DNA of 64,000 bases from Tepiditoga spiralis (GCF_014701195.1 NZ_AP018712.1:576501-640500), one strand, 5' to 3'; shown: positions 36,668 to 46,082, counted from the stretch's first letter. Notes: generated by a model not told the origin, from the letters alone. Translations and numbers: made by a program.

Positions 36668-38935
36668 TTATATAATAAATTCATTAGATTTATTAATAAA
36701 TCCTATATTTTTATCATAGTAAAGATCTATCATTTCTTTTGTTAAAATTTTTATATTTCCATATTCTTCAAAATTTTTTATTGAGTTAAAATTTTCTTTA
36801 GTAATTATTAATGAGATTGTATAATCATAAAACTCTTTTTTTATTTTTAAAAATGATTCTTTTCTTTTATAAAAATCATTTATAGATAAAATATTTTTAA
36901 AAACTTTTAGTATTTTTGATGCTTTTTCATCTTTTTCAATAAAAATAGATACACTTAAAGTATTTTCTATTAAGTTAAAATTTTTATATATTTTATCGTA
37001 ATTTAACTTTTTTATATTTTCTAAAATTTTTTTTGACATATCTGTTGACATATTATTGTGTATTTTTTTATAATAAATTTCTAAATATTCTAACAAATCT
37101 TTTTCATATATGATTTCAATATCTCTTAATACTTCTTTTGTTGGAATTAATACTACTTTTTTATATATGTATTCAAAATCTTCTTTTTTACTACTTTTAT
37201 TTCTTTTTAAAGAAAATAATTTTAAAAGTCCCATTTGATTTTTATTGTTCCTATTGCATCTACCTGCTGTTTGTATTATATTATCAAGTGGTGCTAAATC
37301 TCTGTAAATAACATCCAAATCTATATCTACACCAGCTTCAATTAATTGAGTAGATACTACTATTTTTCTTTTTTTGGAAGTTTTTATATAATTTATTCTT
37401 TCTAATCTTTCAATTGGAGTTATATTAGTAGAAAGATATGTTATTTTTTCATTTATGTTTTCCTTTAATAGCTTAAAAAATTCAGTACTACTCTTTATAG
37501 TATTAAAAACAAATAAAAAATCTTTCTGTGGATTTTCCTTTAAATCTTTTAATGCTATTTCAGAAATATCCTCTAAATAAATTGTATTTAAATTATTTAT
37601 CTTTGATATTTTATATCTTGAAAATTTTGAAAAATATTTTTTCTTATCATTTATAAGAGGAAAAATATTTATTTTATCTTCTTTAAATATAAAAGGCATT
37701 GTTGCCGTCATTATTATTATTTTTATATTAAATATTTTCGTTATTTTTTCAAATATATCCTTTATCAAATTCCAATAAATATAGGGTAATGTTTGAATTT
37801 CATCTAAAATTATTATACTATTTGAAATATTATGAAACTTTCTTAATGTCAAATTTTGATTAGTTATTATTGAATTAAATAATTGCCAAAATGTTGTTAT
37901 TATAAGTGGTTTATCCCAATTTTCTATTAAAAATTGAGCTTTTTCACCTTTATAAAAATCATCATTATTTTTATATTCTATTTCAGACAAATGATGATGT
38001 ACTGTAAGATAATTTTCTGGAACTAATTCATTAATTTTAAGCATTTCAACTGCAATTTTTGCAGTTTGATCTACTATTGATGTATAAGGTAATGCATATA
38101 TTATTTTATTGTACTGTGAATTTAAAGAATTAAAAGCTAAATTAAATGCATTCAAAGTTTTTCCTATTCCTGTTGGAAGATTTAAAGAAAATATTTTTGC
38201 ATCATTTAAATTAGTAAAAGATTCTAAATAAGCACTTTCTCTCAATTCATTTAATTCATTTGATACTACATTTTTAAATTTAATAGCTTTATATTTATTA
38301 ACAAAATTTTTGACATCTGAAAAATAAATATTTTTTATTTTTTTATGAAAAATAACTTCTGTTTTATCTGAATAAGTTAATATTGAAAAAAAGAAATTTA
38401 AAATAAAATAATATTCATCTTTAAAAGACTGTTCATCTAAATCATATAAAAAATCAATATAGTCTTTTATTTCAAAGTATTTAATTTCGTTTTTTATATT
38501 TAAATCTTTAAAATTTAAATTATCCCATATTTTTTTTAAATGTTCATCTTCAATAAATATTGCACTATCAAAATCTTCCAAATTTCCATGATGCTTTTTT
38601 ATTGATTCGAATACAATTAAAGATAATATCTTTGAATTTGTATCTTTATATGTTTTTAACCCTGCATACAAAGCAGATATTAATGAATGTTTTCTTAAAT
38701 CTTTTGAAACACTTATTTCTTCATTTTCTATCGATTCTTTTAAATATTGCTGAAAAAAAGCTGTTGATTTTCCTAAATCATGAAAAAATAACATATTTTT
38801 TAAAGCAACTTCAATATGCTTTTTTTCAAAAGGAAATAACAGCTTTTTTTTATTTTTATAAACATCAACACCTATATTTAAAACACCTTTTAAATGATCT
38901 ATCAATTTAATATTTTCATGAGAGTAAAGCATCAA
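36668..38935 (-). CDS. cas3: CRISPR-associated helicase/nuclease Cas3 (type I-B)
   Basis: 755 residues. The N-terminal HD nuclease has H52-D53 in FFHDLGKS, H83 in RKHSL and H115-H116 in KKHHGN. The SF2 helicase has Walker A LPTGIGKT at about 253-260, the DEIQ box at 378-381, IIIMTATMPF, and the C-terminal AGVDIDLDVIYRD and QTAGRCNRN motifs. Recruited by Cascade, it unwinds and degrades target DNA. All key residues are present. The start overlaps the cas5 end by four bases; ATG 38932 is a close alternative. Confidence 0.95.
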   Translation of the reverse strand: MMLYSHENIKLIDHLKGVLNIGVDVYKNKKKLLFPFEKKHIEVALKNMLFFHDLGKSTAFFQQYLKESIENEEISVSKDLRKHSLISALYAGLKTYKDTNSKILSLIVFESIKKHHGNLEDFDSAIFIEDEHLKKIWDNLNFKDLNIKNEIKYFEIKDYIDFLYDLDEQSFKDEYYFILNFFFSILTYSDKTEVIFHKKIKNIYFSDVKNFVNKYKAIKFKNVVSNELNELRESAYLESFTNLNDAKIFSLNLPTGIGKTLNAFNLAFNSLNSQYNKIIYALPYTSIVDQTAKIAVEMLKINELVPENYLTVHHHLSEIEYKNNDDFYKGEKAQFLIENWDKPLIITTFWQLFNSIITNQNLTLRKFHNISNSIIILDEIQTLPYIYWNLIKDIFEKITKIFNIKIIIMTATMPFIFKEDKINIFPLINDKKKYFSKFSRYKISKINNLNTIYLEDISEIALKDLKENPQKDFLFVFNTIKSSTEFFKLLKENINEKITYLSTNITPIERLERINYIKTSKKRKIVVSTQLIEAGVDIDLDVIYRDLAPLDNIIQTAGRCNRNNKNQMGLLKLFSLKRNKSSKKEDFEYIYKKVVLIPTKEVLRDIEIIYEKDLLEYLEIYYKKIHNNMSTDMSKKILENIKKLNYDKIYKNFNLIENTLSVSIFIEKDEKASKILKVFKNILSINDFYKRKESFLKIKKEFYDYTISLIITKENFNSIKNFEEYGNIKILTKEMIDLYYDKNIGFINKSNEFII

Positions 38936-39651
38936 AACAACACTACTTTTTCATTTATTTCTGGTATATCAATATACTCTTTTATTTCTAGATTTATTGA
39001 TTTTCCAGTTCTTTCAATTAAAAAATCTCTTGATTCAACTAAAACTCTATTAATATTAAATTCAGTTGGAAGATGTATTTTTAAATATTTTTTTTGTGTA
39101 TCAAAAAAATTTATTTTTTCTACAAAGTCAATAGGAATTATTGAAGTTAATTCTTTTCCTTTGTTTTTTACAACATAATCAAATTCACCAACATATTTAA
39201 AATTTGCTAAACACTCTGAAATACCCATTGATACAGTATAAATTGATTTATGTTGTTTTATATTTTGTATCAATTGTTCAAACAAACTATTATTTTTCAT
39301 TGATACAAAAACTCTATACTTTGGATTTTTTAAAAATTCAAATCTTATTTGTGTTCTTGGTGCTTTTTTCCTTGAATTCATTCTTGCAAATAATGGAACA
39401 TATCTTGTATTTATCAAATTTTCTGGTATTAAAATTTTTTGTATAGAGTTTTTTATAGAAATTCCAATTTTAGTTTGTTTATCTTTATAATATTTTAAAT
39501 ATTCATTTTTATCTAATCCTAAAATAGCAGATAAAATACCATAAACTGTTGTTTTTGGTGGAACTGGAAACGTCAAAGGCGATGTTGTTGTATATGGAAC
39601 TTTGAAGTGACCAAAGTCACTCCAAAGGTCAAAAACTAATATCTTATCCAT
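38932..39651 (-). CDS. cas5: CRISPR-associated protein Cas5 (type I-B)
   Basis: 239 residues. The Cas5 RAMP signature is the N-terminal LVFDLWSDFGHFKVPYTTTSPLTFPVPPKTTVYGILSAILGL. It binds the crRNA 5' handle in Cascade. In I-B and related systems Cas5 is not the processing enzyme. It lies four bases behind cas7 and overlaps cas3, so all are probably made from one transcript. Confidence 0.93.
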   Translation of the reverse strand: MDKILVFDLWSDFGHFKVPYTTTSPLTFPVPPKTTVYGILSAILGLDKNEYLKYYKDKQTKIGISIKNSIQKILIPENLINTRYVPLFARMNSRKKAPRTQIRFEFLKNPKYRVFVSMKNNSLFEQLIQNIKQHKSIYTVSMGISECLANFKYVGEFDYVVKNKGKELTSIIPIDFVEKINFFDTQKKYLKIHLPTEFNINRVLVESRDFLIERTGKSINLEIKEYIDIPEINEKVVLF

Positions 39652-39654
39652 AAT

Positions 39655-40551
39655 TTATATCTCCAATTTTTCCCAAGTTGATGGTATTTCTCCAATTATA
39701 TTTAAAAACTTGTCTACTTTATATGATATTTTATCAATTTTTTCTTCTTCTTCTTCAAATACTTCTAATAATTTTGAAATATCTAATGTAAAATCTTCTA
39801 ATTTTCTTATTTTATTTTCAAGTTTTTCAGTTTTTATTTTTATATATTTATCTAAATCTCCTATAAAATAACCTTTTTCTTTATAATCAACTTTTATTAA
39901 TAACCTTGGCATTTGCCCAAACTTTGAACGGCTAATTAAATTTTTTGTTCCATTCCACATTCCATCTAACAATAAATCAACATCTTCTTCAGATAAACTT
40001 GTGTGTTTTGCTGCTGTTTCATTTATAATTCCATGGAAAGCAATAAATGAATATGGCAATATATATTCTTCTCTAAAAGTATTTTGTTTTGTACCTTGTT
40101 TTGAAGCAAATGCTCCAGTTCCTTTTATATGCTGGAGTTCAACTTGATGCAATGAACGCCCTACCTTAAATTGAATAGGTCCAGTATAAGTTATTGAATC
40201 TTTTGAAAGTGGTATTACTCCACCAAACAATCTAACATCTATACATTTATTCAAAATATCATTAGCATTATTTTCAAAGTTTCCTGCTCTTTTTTTACCA
40301 TCTTGAATATACATATTTTTATCATCATATATAATTTCTCTAACAAAAATATCTTTGTTATTTTCTCCATTATAACCTTTATATTCATATAAATAATCTC
40401 TTATAGTTCTTTTTAACCTAACATCAGTTACAAAGTTTATACTAGTTTCTTCATCTATTCTTGGTTTATTGTTATCTAAAGGATCACCATTTGGATTTGC
40501 ATCTGTAATATCATAACAAAATAATAATTCACTTCTTTTTTCAATGTACAT
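39655..40551 (-). CDS. cas7: CRISPR-associated protein Cas7 (Csh2-like, type I-B)
   Basis: 298 residues from the ATG at 40551, which is preceded by GAGGGGGA; a start 11 codons upstream lies inside cas8. Typical Cas7b sequence: LLFCYDITDANPNGDP, RIDEETSINFVTDVRLKRTIRDYL, FGGVIPL, TGPIQFKVGRSLHQVE and the C-terminal SKFGQMPRLL. It forms the crRNA-coating backbone of Cascade. Confidence 0.95.
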   Translation of the reverse strand: MYIEKRSELLFCYDITDANPNGDPLDNNKPRIDEETSINFVTDVRLKRTIRDYLYEYKGYNGENNKDIFVREIIYDDKNMYIQDGKKRAGNFENNANDILNKCIDVRLFGGVIPLSKDSITYTGPIQFKVGRSLHQVELQHIKGTGAFASKQGTKQNTFREEYILPYSFIAFHGIINETAAKHTSLSEEDVDLLLDGMWNGTKNLISRSKFGQMPRLLIKVDYKEKGYFIGDLDKYIKIKTEKLENKIRKLEDFTLDISKLLEVFEEEEEKIDKISYKVDKFLNIIGEIPSTWEKLEI

Positions 40552-40552
40552 A

Positions 40553-42355
40553 TTAATCCCCCTCATTCTTAAAGTTTTTTGCAAGTGTCATTCCAAGAAC
40601 AAAATAAAAACTCATTTCATCAACTGTATATTTACTAAAATTACTATTTAACATATATTTTGATATTTCCGTTTCTAAACTTCTGTAATAATTTTCATCA
40701 TATTCTTCCAATTTGTTTATTATTTCTGGTAAAAGTCTTTTAGCTATTTTTTCATTTATTTTTAAACCATTTAACCGTGCCATAAATGGTTTTGATTTTC
40801 TATTTTTATACTGAATATTTAATAAAAATTCAGTTAATACTCCTTCTAAAAATAAAGCTTTTTTTGTTTCTGTATCTAATATTTTTGCTTGTTCAAAAAA
40901 CTCTTCATACACAGTTTCTACCCCCTTAACAAAATTAAATTTTTTATCTAACAGGTTTAATTCATTCAAGTATAAAACTATTTTAAAAGCTTTTAAAACA
41001 TTTAAATCATAAAAACCATTATTTAAAAATTCACTTCTAATTTTTTTCATAAAATTGTTCAACAAAAAATTATAAGAAATATTTTTATCTATAAAAATAT
41101 TATTTAAAATATCTAAAAAATATTTATTAAATTTTCCATCTATTTTGTTATTTAGAAAAAATTCTCGTATAAAATAAAAAGAAAAATTAAAATTTACTTC
41201 ATCACCTTTTTTTAAAATTATAGGTTTAAAAAAACTCTCTTTTCCAATTAGATCAACTGTTTTTTGTGCAGTAACTAATTTATTCAATCGTGAAGGTGGT
41301 ATCTCTGAAAGTTCTAACAATATATTAAATGCATTGTTAGTTTTTTCAAAAAAAATAAAATTAAAAAGAATACTGTTATTTTCTTTTGAGAGAATTTCTA
41401 AAATTTTTTCTTCTGTTTGAGTAATTTTTCTTCCAGAAATTTTTTTAGAAGAAAATTCAGAATATCTACTTTTTATTCTATTAATCAAATTTTTTAAAAG
41501 AACATCATTTTCTACAATTAATTGTGGAATTAATAAATAATTAAAGCCACAAAATTTATACTTTAAATTATTCATTAGAAATTTTTTACCTCTTTCAAGA
41601 GTTACAGCACAATCTAAACAAACAGGATAATTTTTCCAAGCATTTTCTTTTTTAAAACCTCCAGTTACCATTCCTCGTTTATCAACAGTATAAAATTGAA
41701 ATGTTGACACAAAGCCATAAACTTCATCTTTTTCTTTTTTACATATATAACAATATTTATCCTTTGATTTACTTACTTTTCCACCTTTAATATAAAAATT
41801 TTTATAAGCATCTTCTTTACTTTTTAAAAATAAGTTTTTAAATTCATCAAGTTCTCCAACATAATAAAATTTATTATCTTTTTTAAATACAAAAGTTACT
41901 ATACCTCCACCCTCAATATTTCCATTATTATTTAAAAAATTATTATTTTTTAAATAATCAAAAAACTCTTCTTTTATTTTTTCTTCTGACTTATTAAAAG
42001 ACATTTCAAGATTTTGAAAAAATAAAAGTTCATCACTACTAAAATTTTTTTCATTATTTTTTATTATATTTTTAAAAATTTGACTTATTTTATTTGAAAA
42101 AACTTTTTCAAAAGTTGTAATTTTTGAAGTTGGCGTTTTATCTGGACCATTTGAAAAACCTTTTTTATAAAAATACTTCAATTTTTTATCTGAATCAAAC
42201 TCTTCATAATCTATATTTAAATATTTAAATTCATCTATATCAAAAATAATTTTAAAAACATGTTTATAATTTGTACCTATATCCTCTATAAAATCATTTA
42301 AAAAATTATCATCTTCAGGTATAATTTTTCCTATTTCATAAAGAGCTTCTAACAT
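40553..42355 (-). CDS. cas8b: Cascade large subunit Cas8b (TM1802/Csh1 family)
   Basis: 600 residues, typical for Cas8b. Two CxxC pairs form a probable zinc finger, KYCYICKKEK and NYPVCLDCAVTLERGKKF, about 45 residues apart. The helical C-terminal half ends KAIAxR-like NEKIAKRLLPEIINKLEEY and FYFVLGMTLAK. In I-B this subunit recognises the PAM. AAGGAGG precedes the ATG. No break or missing part is visible. Confidence 0.85.
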   Translation of the reverse strand: MLEALYEIGKIIPEDDNFLNDFIEDIGTNYKHVFKIIFDIDEFKYLNIDYEEFDSDKKLKYFYKKGFSNGPDKTPTSKITTFEKVFSNKISQIFKNIIKNNEKNFSSDELLFFQNLEMSFNKSEEKIKEEFFDYLKNNNFLNNNGNIEGGGIVTFVFKKDNKFYYVGELDEFKNLFLKSKEDAYKNFYIKGGKVSKSKDKYCYICKKEKDEVYGFVSTFQFYTVDKRGMVTGGFKKENAWKNYPVCLDCAVTLERGKKFLMNNLKYKFCGFNYLLIPQLIVENDVLLKNLINRIKSRYSEFSSKKISGRKITQTEEKILEILSKENNSILFNFIFFEKTNNAFNILLELSEIPPSRLNKLVTAQKTVDLIGKESFFKPIILKKGDEVNFNFSFYFIREFFLNNKIDGKFNKYFLDILNNIFIDKNISYNFLLNNFMKKIRSEFLNNGFYDLNVLKAFKIVLYLNELNLLDKKFNFVKGVETVYEEFFEQAKILDTETKKALFLEGVLTEFLLNIQYKNRKSKPFMARLNGLKINEKIAKRLLPEIINKLEEYDENYYRSLETEISKYMLNSNFSKYTVDEMSFYFVLGMTLAKNFKNEGD

Positions 42356-42367
42356 ACAAAATCCTCC

Positions 42368-43096
42368 TTAAATTTTTTCAATAAACCCATACCCCATAGA
42401 ATTTTTCGAACCTAAACCTGTATTTAAAGCAACATTTAAAAGTTTTGGATTTCCAGTTAATTCATATTCTCCCATCCATCCTTTTATTATAAATCCCTTA
42501 TAATTAGTAACTACTTCTTTCAAATTTTTAACATGTCTTATATTTAATCTTTTATCATTTATTTCTTCGTTATAATAAGAACTATACTTTTTTATTATAT
42601 TTTTTTTCAAAATCTTATAAAACTTTTCTTCATATGGAGTATAATAATAAGTTTTATTTTTATTATTATCTTTAAAAGTACTATAAACTACTACTGGAGA
42701 CAAAGATTTAACTCTTAAATACTCTGTATTAAATTCATTTTTTTCTCCAGATATTTCTTCGATAACAACCTTTTGATTATTTATATATAATTCATTATTA
42801 AACAATAAAGTTTTAGATATATATTTCATAAATTCAGTGTTTATAGATGTAATAGAAAAAATAGCAAAATCATAAAACTTAATTTTTTTAACCTCTTTAT
42901 TATATTTAAAATTTCCATTTAATCTTGAAAAAGAATATAATTTATAATTTCGATTTTTATATTTAAAACCAACATCATGAATAAATTTTTGATAAGTTTC
43001 ATCATTTATTAATTTTAAAACAATTGCTTGAAGTATATGATTGTAATTAATAGGTATTTCTAATGTATCAAAAGAAAATTTTATATTTAATCTCAA
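42368..43096 (-). CDS. cas6: CRISPR RNA endonuclease Cas6
   Basis: 242 residues. RAMP fold with an N-terminal PINYNHILQAIVLKLI in which His20 may be catalytic, and the glycine-rich C-terminal loop NTGLGSKNSMGYGFIE of Cas6. It cleaves pre-crRNA within the repeat. TTG start after AAGGAGG. First gene of the minus-strand cas operon; divergent from array 1. Confidence 0.92.
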   Translation of the reverse strand: MRLNIKFSFDTLEIPINYNHILQAIVLKLINDETYQKFIHDVGFKYKNRNYKLYSFSRLNGNFKYNKEVKKIKFYDFAIFSITSINTEFMKYISKTLLFNNELYINNQKVVIEEISGEKNEFNTEYLRVKSLSPVVVYSTFKDNNKNKTYYYTPYEEKFYKILKKNIIKKYSSYYNEEINDKRLNIRHVKNLKEVVTNYKGFIIKGWMGEYELTGNPKLLNVALNTGLGSKNSMGYGFIEKI

Positions 43097-43127
43097 TTTA
43101 CTTCCTCCTTGTTTTTCTCTAACATTA

Positions 43128-43157
43128 ATTTTAACTCAAAGTAACTTTAAAAGTCAA
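43128..43157 (-). promoter_or_regulatory. Promoter of the cas operon
   Basis: On the minus strand TTGACT (complement of 43152-43157) and TAAAAT (complement of 43128-43133), spacer 18 bp, 32 bases before the cas6 TTG. Confidence 0.7.
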
Positions 43158-43298
43158 GTGCATATTTAAATTTATATTTATACATAAAAATTTAATATTT
43201 TTATATCAAAAAAACATTATTACTTTACATTTAATAAATCAAATGATAAATTAATACTTAAAAAATAAGAAGAAGATATAAAATAAAAAATTGAAATT

Positions 43299-43507
43299 AT
43301 CGTCAACCACCAATGTGTCTATAAACACCTGGGGTCGACGATTTCATAAACAGGCATAAATAAAAGAAAGTTACTGTTTTTTAATGTTTTAGATATAATT
43401 TGACAACATATATCTTTTGTAGTATAATTTTATTGCCTATTAATTGAAATTATTTTATAATAATAGTTTTATGCAACACCTATATGAAAAAATATTTTTA
43501 TTAATGG
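43299..43507 (+). promoter_or_regulatory. CRISPR array 1 leader with consensus promoter and a hairpin
   Basis: AT-rich leader directly before the first repeat. A consensus promoter, TTGACA (43400-43405), 17-bp spacer, TATAAT (43423-43428), points into the array and would start transcription about 70 bp before repeat 1. Upstream, 43299-43342 forms an interrupted stem: ATCGTC/GACGAT, ACC/GGT, CCA/TGG and GTGT/ACAC. Its role (protein or IHF-like binding, terminator, small RNA) is unknown. The rest of 43158-43298 shows nothing clear. Confidence 0.8.
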
Positions 43508-44179
43508 GTTCTTATTCTACCTATGAGGAATTGAAACGTGAAAGAAAAACATATAACAGAAGAGAAATACCAAGTTCGTTCTTATTCTACCTATGAGGAA
43601 TTGAAACTCAACAAATTTATAGGAAGTGATTTAATAGTTAGAAGTTCTTATTCTACCTATGAGGAATTGAAACCTAATAAATTGTATTTTATCATTTACA
43701 TTCAGTTCTTTGTTCTTATTCTACCTATGAGGAATTGAAACTACTTAAGACAATAAATTATACTTAAAATTAAATAGTTCTTATTCTACCTATGAGGAAT
43801 TGAAACCTGGTGTTTCAATGAAAAGTGGATCTTCTTCTAATTCGGTTCTTATTCTACCTATGAGGAATTGAAACGATGAAACAGAATTTAAAAATTTATT
43901 AGATGTAGTGGGTTCTTATTCTACCTATGAGGAATTGAAACCGTCATCGCTTTCTAAAAATGTTTTCATTACTGATAGTTCTTATTCTACCTATGAGGAA
44001 TTGAAACAGTATAAAATGGCTCTATGGGCTTAATTTAAGCTTAAGTTCTTATTCTACCTATGAGGAATTGAAACAATGGGATGGAAAAGGTAACTGTTAT
44101 CTCTATGACTAGTTCTTATTCTACCTATGAGGAATTGAAACGGAGAAAAGTTGATTTCTTTACTTATAGTGATATTATA

Positions 44180-44344
44180 GTTCTTATTCTACCATTTACT
44201 TGTACCGAGCGAAATGGTTTTTCGCTCATAAGGAATTGAAACCTTCATCTATAACTTGTTCGTCTTCTAATAAAAATTTTCGTTCATATTCTACCATTTA
44301 CTTGTACCGAGCGAAATGGTTTTTCGCTCATAAGGAATTGAAAC
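44180..44344 (+). repeat. 165-bp extended repeat-spacer-repeat cassette, copy 1
   Basis: Extended repeat 11, spacer 11 (39 bp) and extended repeat 12. Base-for-base identical to 44650-44814. The first repeat starts GTTCTTATT like the short repeats, the second GTTCATATT like the distal long ones, suggesting that the cassette was copied into a short repeat by recombination. Confidence 0.9.
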
Positions 44345-44649
44345 TAATCATTTAATACAAAACGAAAAGAATGAAAACGTGTTCTTATTCTACCTATGAG
44401 GAATTGAAACGATACAAATATATTAAAAGATTTCTTTATAGATTTGTGTTCTTATTCTACCTATGAGGAATTGAAACTTAAATAATATACATGATTCATT
44501 AAATAAATCATTCTGGTTCTTATTCTACCTATGAGGAATTGAAACTACTAAAGACCAAATTAAAAAGGTTTTGCCTACAGCGTTCTTATTCTACCTATGA
44601 GGAATTGAAACCTATTATAAATACTTGATAATTCCCTCAAAGTATTTAT

Positions 44650-44814
44650 GTTCTTATTCTACCATTTACTTGTACCGAGCGAAATGGTTTTTCGCTCATA
44701 AGGAATTGAAACCTTCATCTATAACTTGTTCGTCTTCTAATAAAAATTTTCGTTCATATTCTACCATTTACTTGTACCGAGCGAAATGGTTTTTCGCTCA
44801 TAAGGAATTGAAAC
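44650..44814 (+). repeat. 165-bp extended repeat-spacer-repeat cassette, copy 2
   Basis: Extended repeats 17 and 18 around spacer 17, identical to 44180-44344. Different spacers flank each copy. The same spacer recurs a third time at 44914-44952 between slightly different extended repeats. Confidence 0.9.
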
Positions 44815-45354
44815 GGATGATCCATATTGGTACGAAAAATAGATTTCCAAGTTCATATTCTACCATTTACTTGTACCGAGCGGGATGGTTTTTCGCTCAT
44901 AAGGAATTGAAACCTTCATCTATAACTTGTTCGTCTTCTAATAAAAATTTTCGTTCATATTCTACCATTTACTTAGTACCGAGCGGGATGCTTTTCCGCT
45001 CTTGAGGAATTGAAACTCTTCTAATTCATCTTGAATATTGAATTGATATAAAGGTTCATATTCTACCATTTACTTGTACCGAGCGAAATGGTTTTTCGCT
45101 CATGAGGAATTGAAACTTTTCAATTGATAAATTTTCATTATCTAAATCAATAGTTCATATTCTACTATATACTAGTACCGAGCGGGATGCTTTTCCGCTC
45201 TTGAGGAATTGAAACTCTTCTAATTCATCTTGAATATTGAATTGATATAAAGGTTCATATTCTACCATATACTAGTACCGAGCGGGACGGTTTTCCGCTC
45301 ACGAGGAATTGAAACATAAAATAAAATCATAAAGTTGATTAGGGAGGTTATAAA

Positions 45355-45897
45355 ATGAGTATTAATTATACTGATAAAGAACAACAAATTATTAATACCT
45401 TAATGTCATTTACTTTTTTATGGGAACTTCATAATTTAAAGTTTTTAGAATCTAAATGTTATGCTGATTTAAAATTTAAAGATCGTTTTGTTCATGAACA
45501 GATAAAATCAATTGGAATTATGAATAATGGAATGATTCCAGTTATTTTATATATGATGTTAATAATTCCAAAAGAATTATTTGATAATACAAAATATTCA
45601 GAAAATTTTAAAGAAATAAATAAACAAATATCTAATTTAAAAAATATAGAAATAATAAAATCTACATATAAAAGTGATGAAAAAAACATTAATTACATAA
45701 GACATTTTAGAAATGCAGTTGCACATATGAATATAAAATGTGAAAAAACAGTTGTTGTATTTGAGGATAAAAATAAAAAAGAAAATTTTAAAATAGAGGT
45801 TAGTTATAAAGCACTTGGTGAAATAGTTGGTTTTTTTTATAAATTCTATGCTGAACTTATTGAAGAATATAAGGAAAAATATAAAAATAAACAGTAA
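45355..45897 (+). CDS. HEPN-motif protein immediately downstream of CRISPR array 1
   Basis: 180 residues, not assigned to a named family. Mostly helical, with one long hydrophobic stretch (GMIPVILYMMLIIP). It carries R119-N-A-V-A-H124, the Rx4H motif of HEPN ribonucleases, in HFRNAVAHMNI. AGGGAGG lies eight bases before the ATG. The start is 40 bp behind the last repeat with no terminator between, so array read-through could express it. A HEPN RNase could act as toxin or abortive-infection effector; alternatively it is a non-catalytic HEPN protein. Confidence 0.65.
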   Translation: MSINYTDKEQQIINTLMSFTFLWELHNLKFLESKCYADLKFKDRFVHEQIKSIGIMNNGMIPVILYMMLIIPKELFDNTKYSENFKEINKQISNLKNIEIIKSTYKSDEKNINYIRHFRNAVAHMNIKCEKTVVVFEDKNKKENFKIEVSYKALGEIVGFFYKFYAELIEEYKEKYKNKQ

Positions 45898-46082
45898 AAT
45901 GCAAAAACCAATCAATATATAAAAATAGTATAAAATAAAATTTTTGATAAAAAATACTGTATAAATTAATAACAAATTTATATGATTTATTTTATTAGAG
46001 TTATTTTTTCTTTTATTTTATCCATTTTTCAAATTAAATTATGTTATAATTTATTTATGAAGAAGTATATGGGGTGATTAAA

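Larger units (their letters stand above)
43508..45315 (+). CRISPR. CRISPR array 1: 23 repeats, 22 spacers, mixed 30-bp and extended 63-64-bp repeats
   Basis: Short repeats (1-10, 13-16) are 30 bp, GTTCTTATTCTACC + TATGAG + GAATTGAAAC, identical to each other. Repeats 11, 12 and 17-23 are 63 bp (64 for repeat 20): a 33-34-nt segment sits between the TTCTACC half and the AGGAATTGAAAC half. Spacers are 35-40 bp. Spacers 11, 17 and 19 are identical, as are 20 and 22. Repeat variation increases to the right, which marks the leader-distal end. The repeat 3' end ATTGAAAC is the usual type I-B 5' handle. Confidence 0.97.

Noticed and set aside
43538-43738. Open frame across short repeats and spacers at the start of array 1
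   Set aside because: Same reason: repeat-driven frame within the array.
44625-45005. Open frame of 126 codons across extended CRISPR repeats (repeated SYSTIYLYRA-type peptides)
   Set aside because: It follows repeat periodicity and merely reads through repeats and spacers; no ribosome-binding site.
30448-45252. Self-targeting spacers against genes in this window
   Set aside because: No match was seen by eye on either strand, but this cannot be settled without an alignment search; not claimed.
44180-45315. Extended repeats as a separate CRISPR system with its own repeat type
   Set aside because: Both halves of each extended repeat match the short repeat, spacer lengths are the same, and the types are interspersed.
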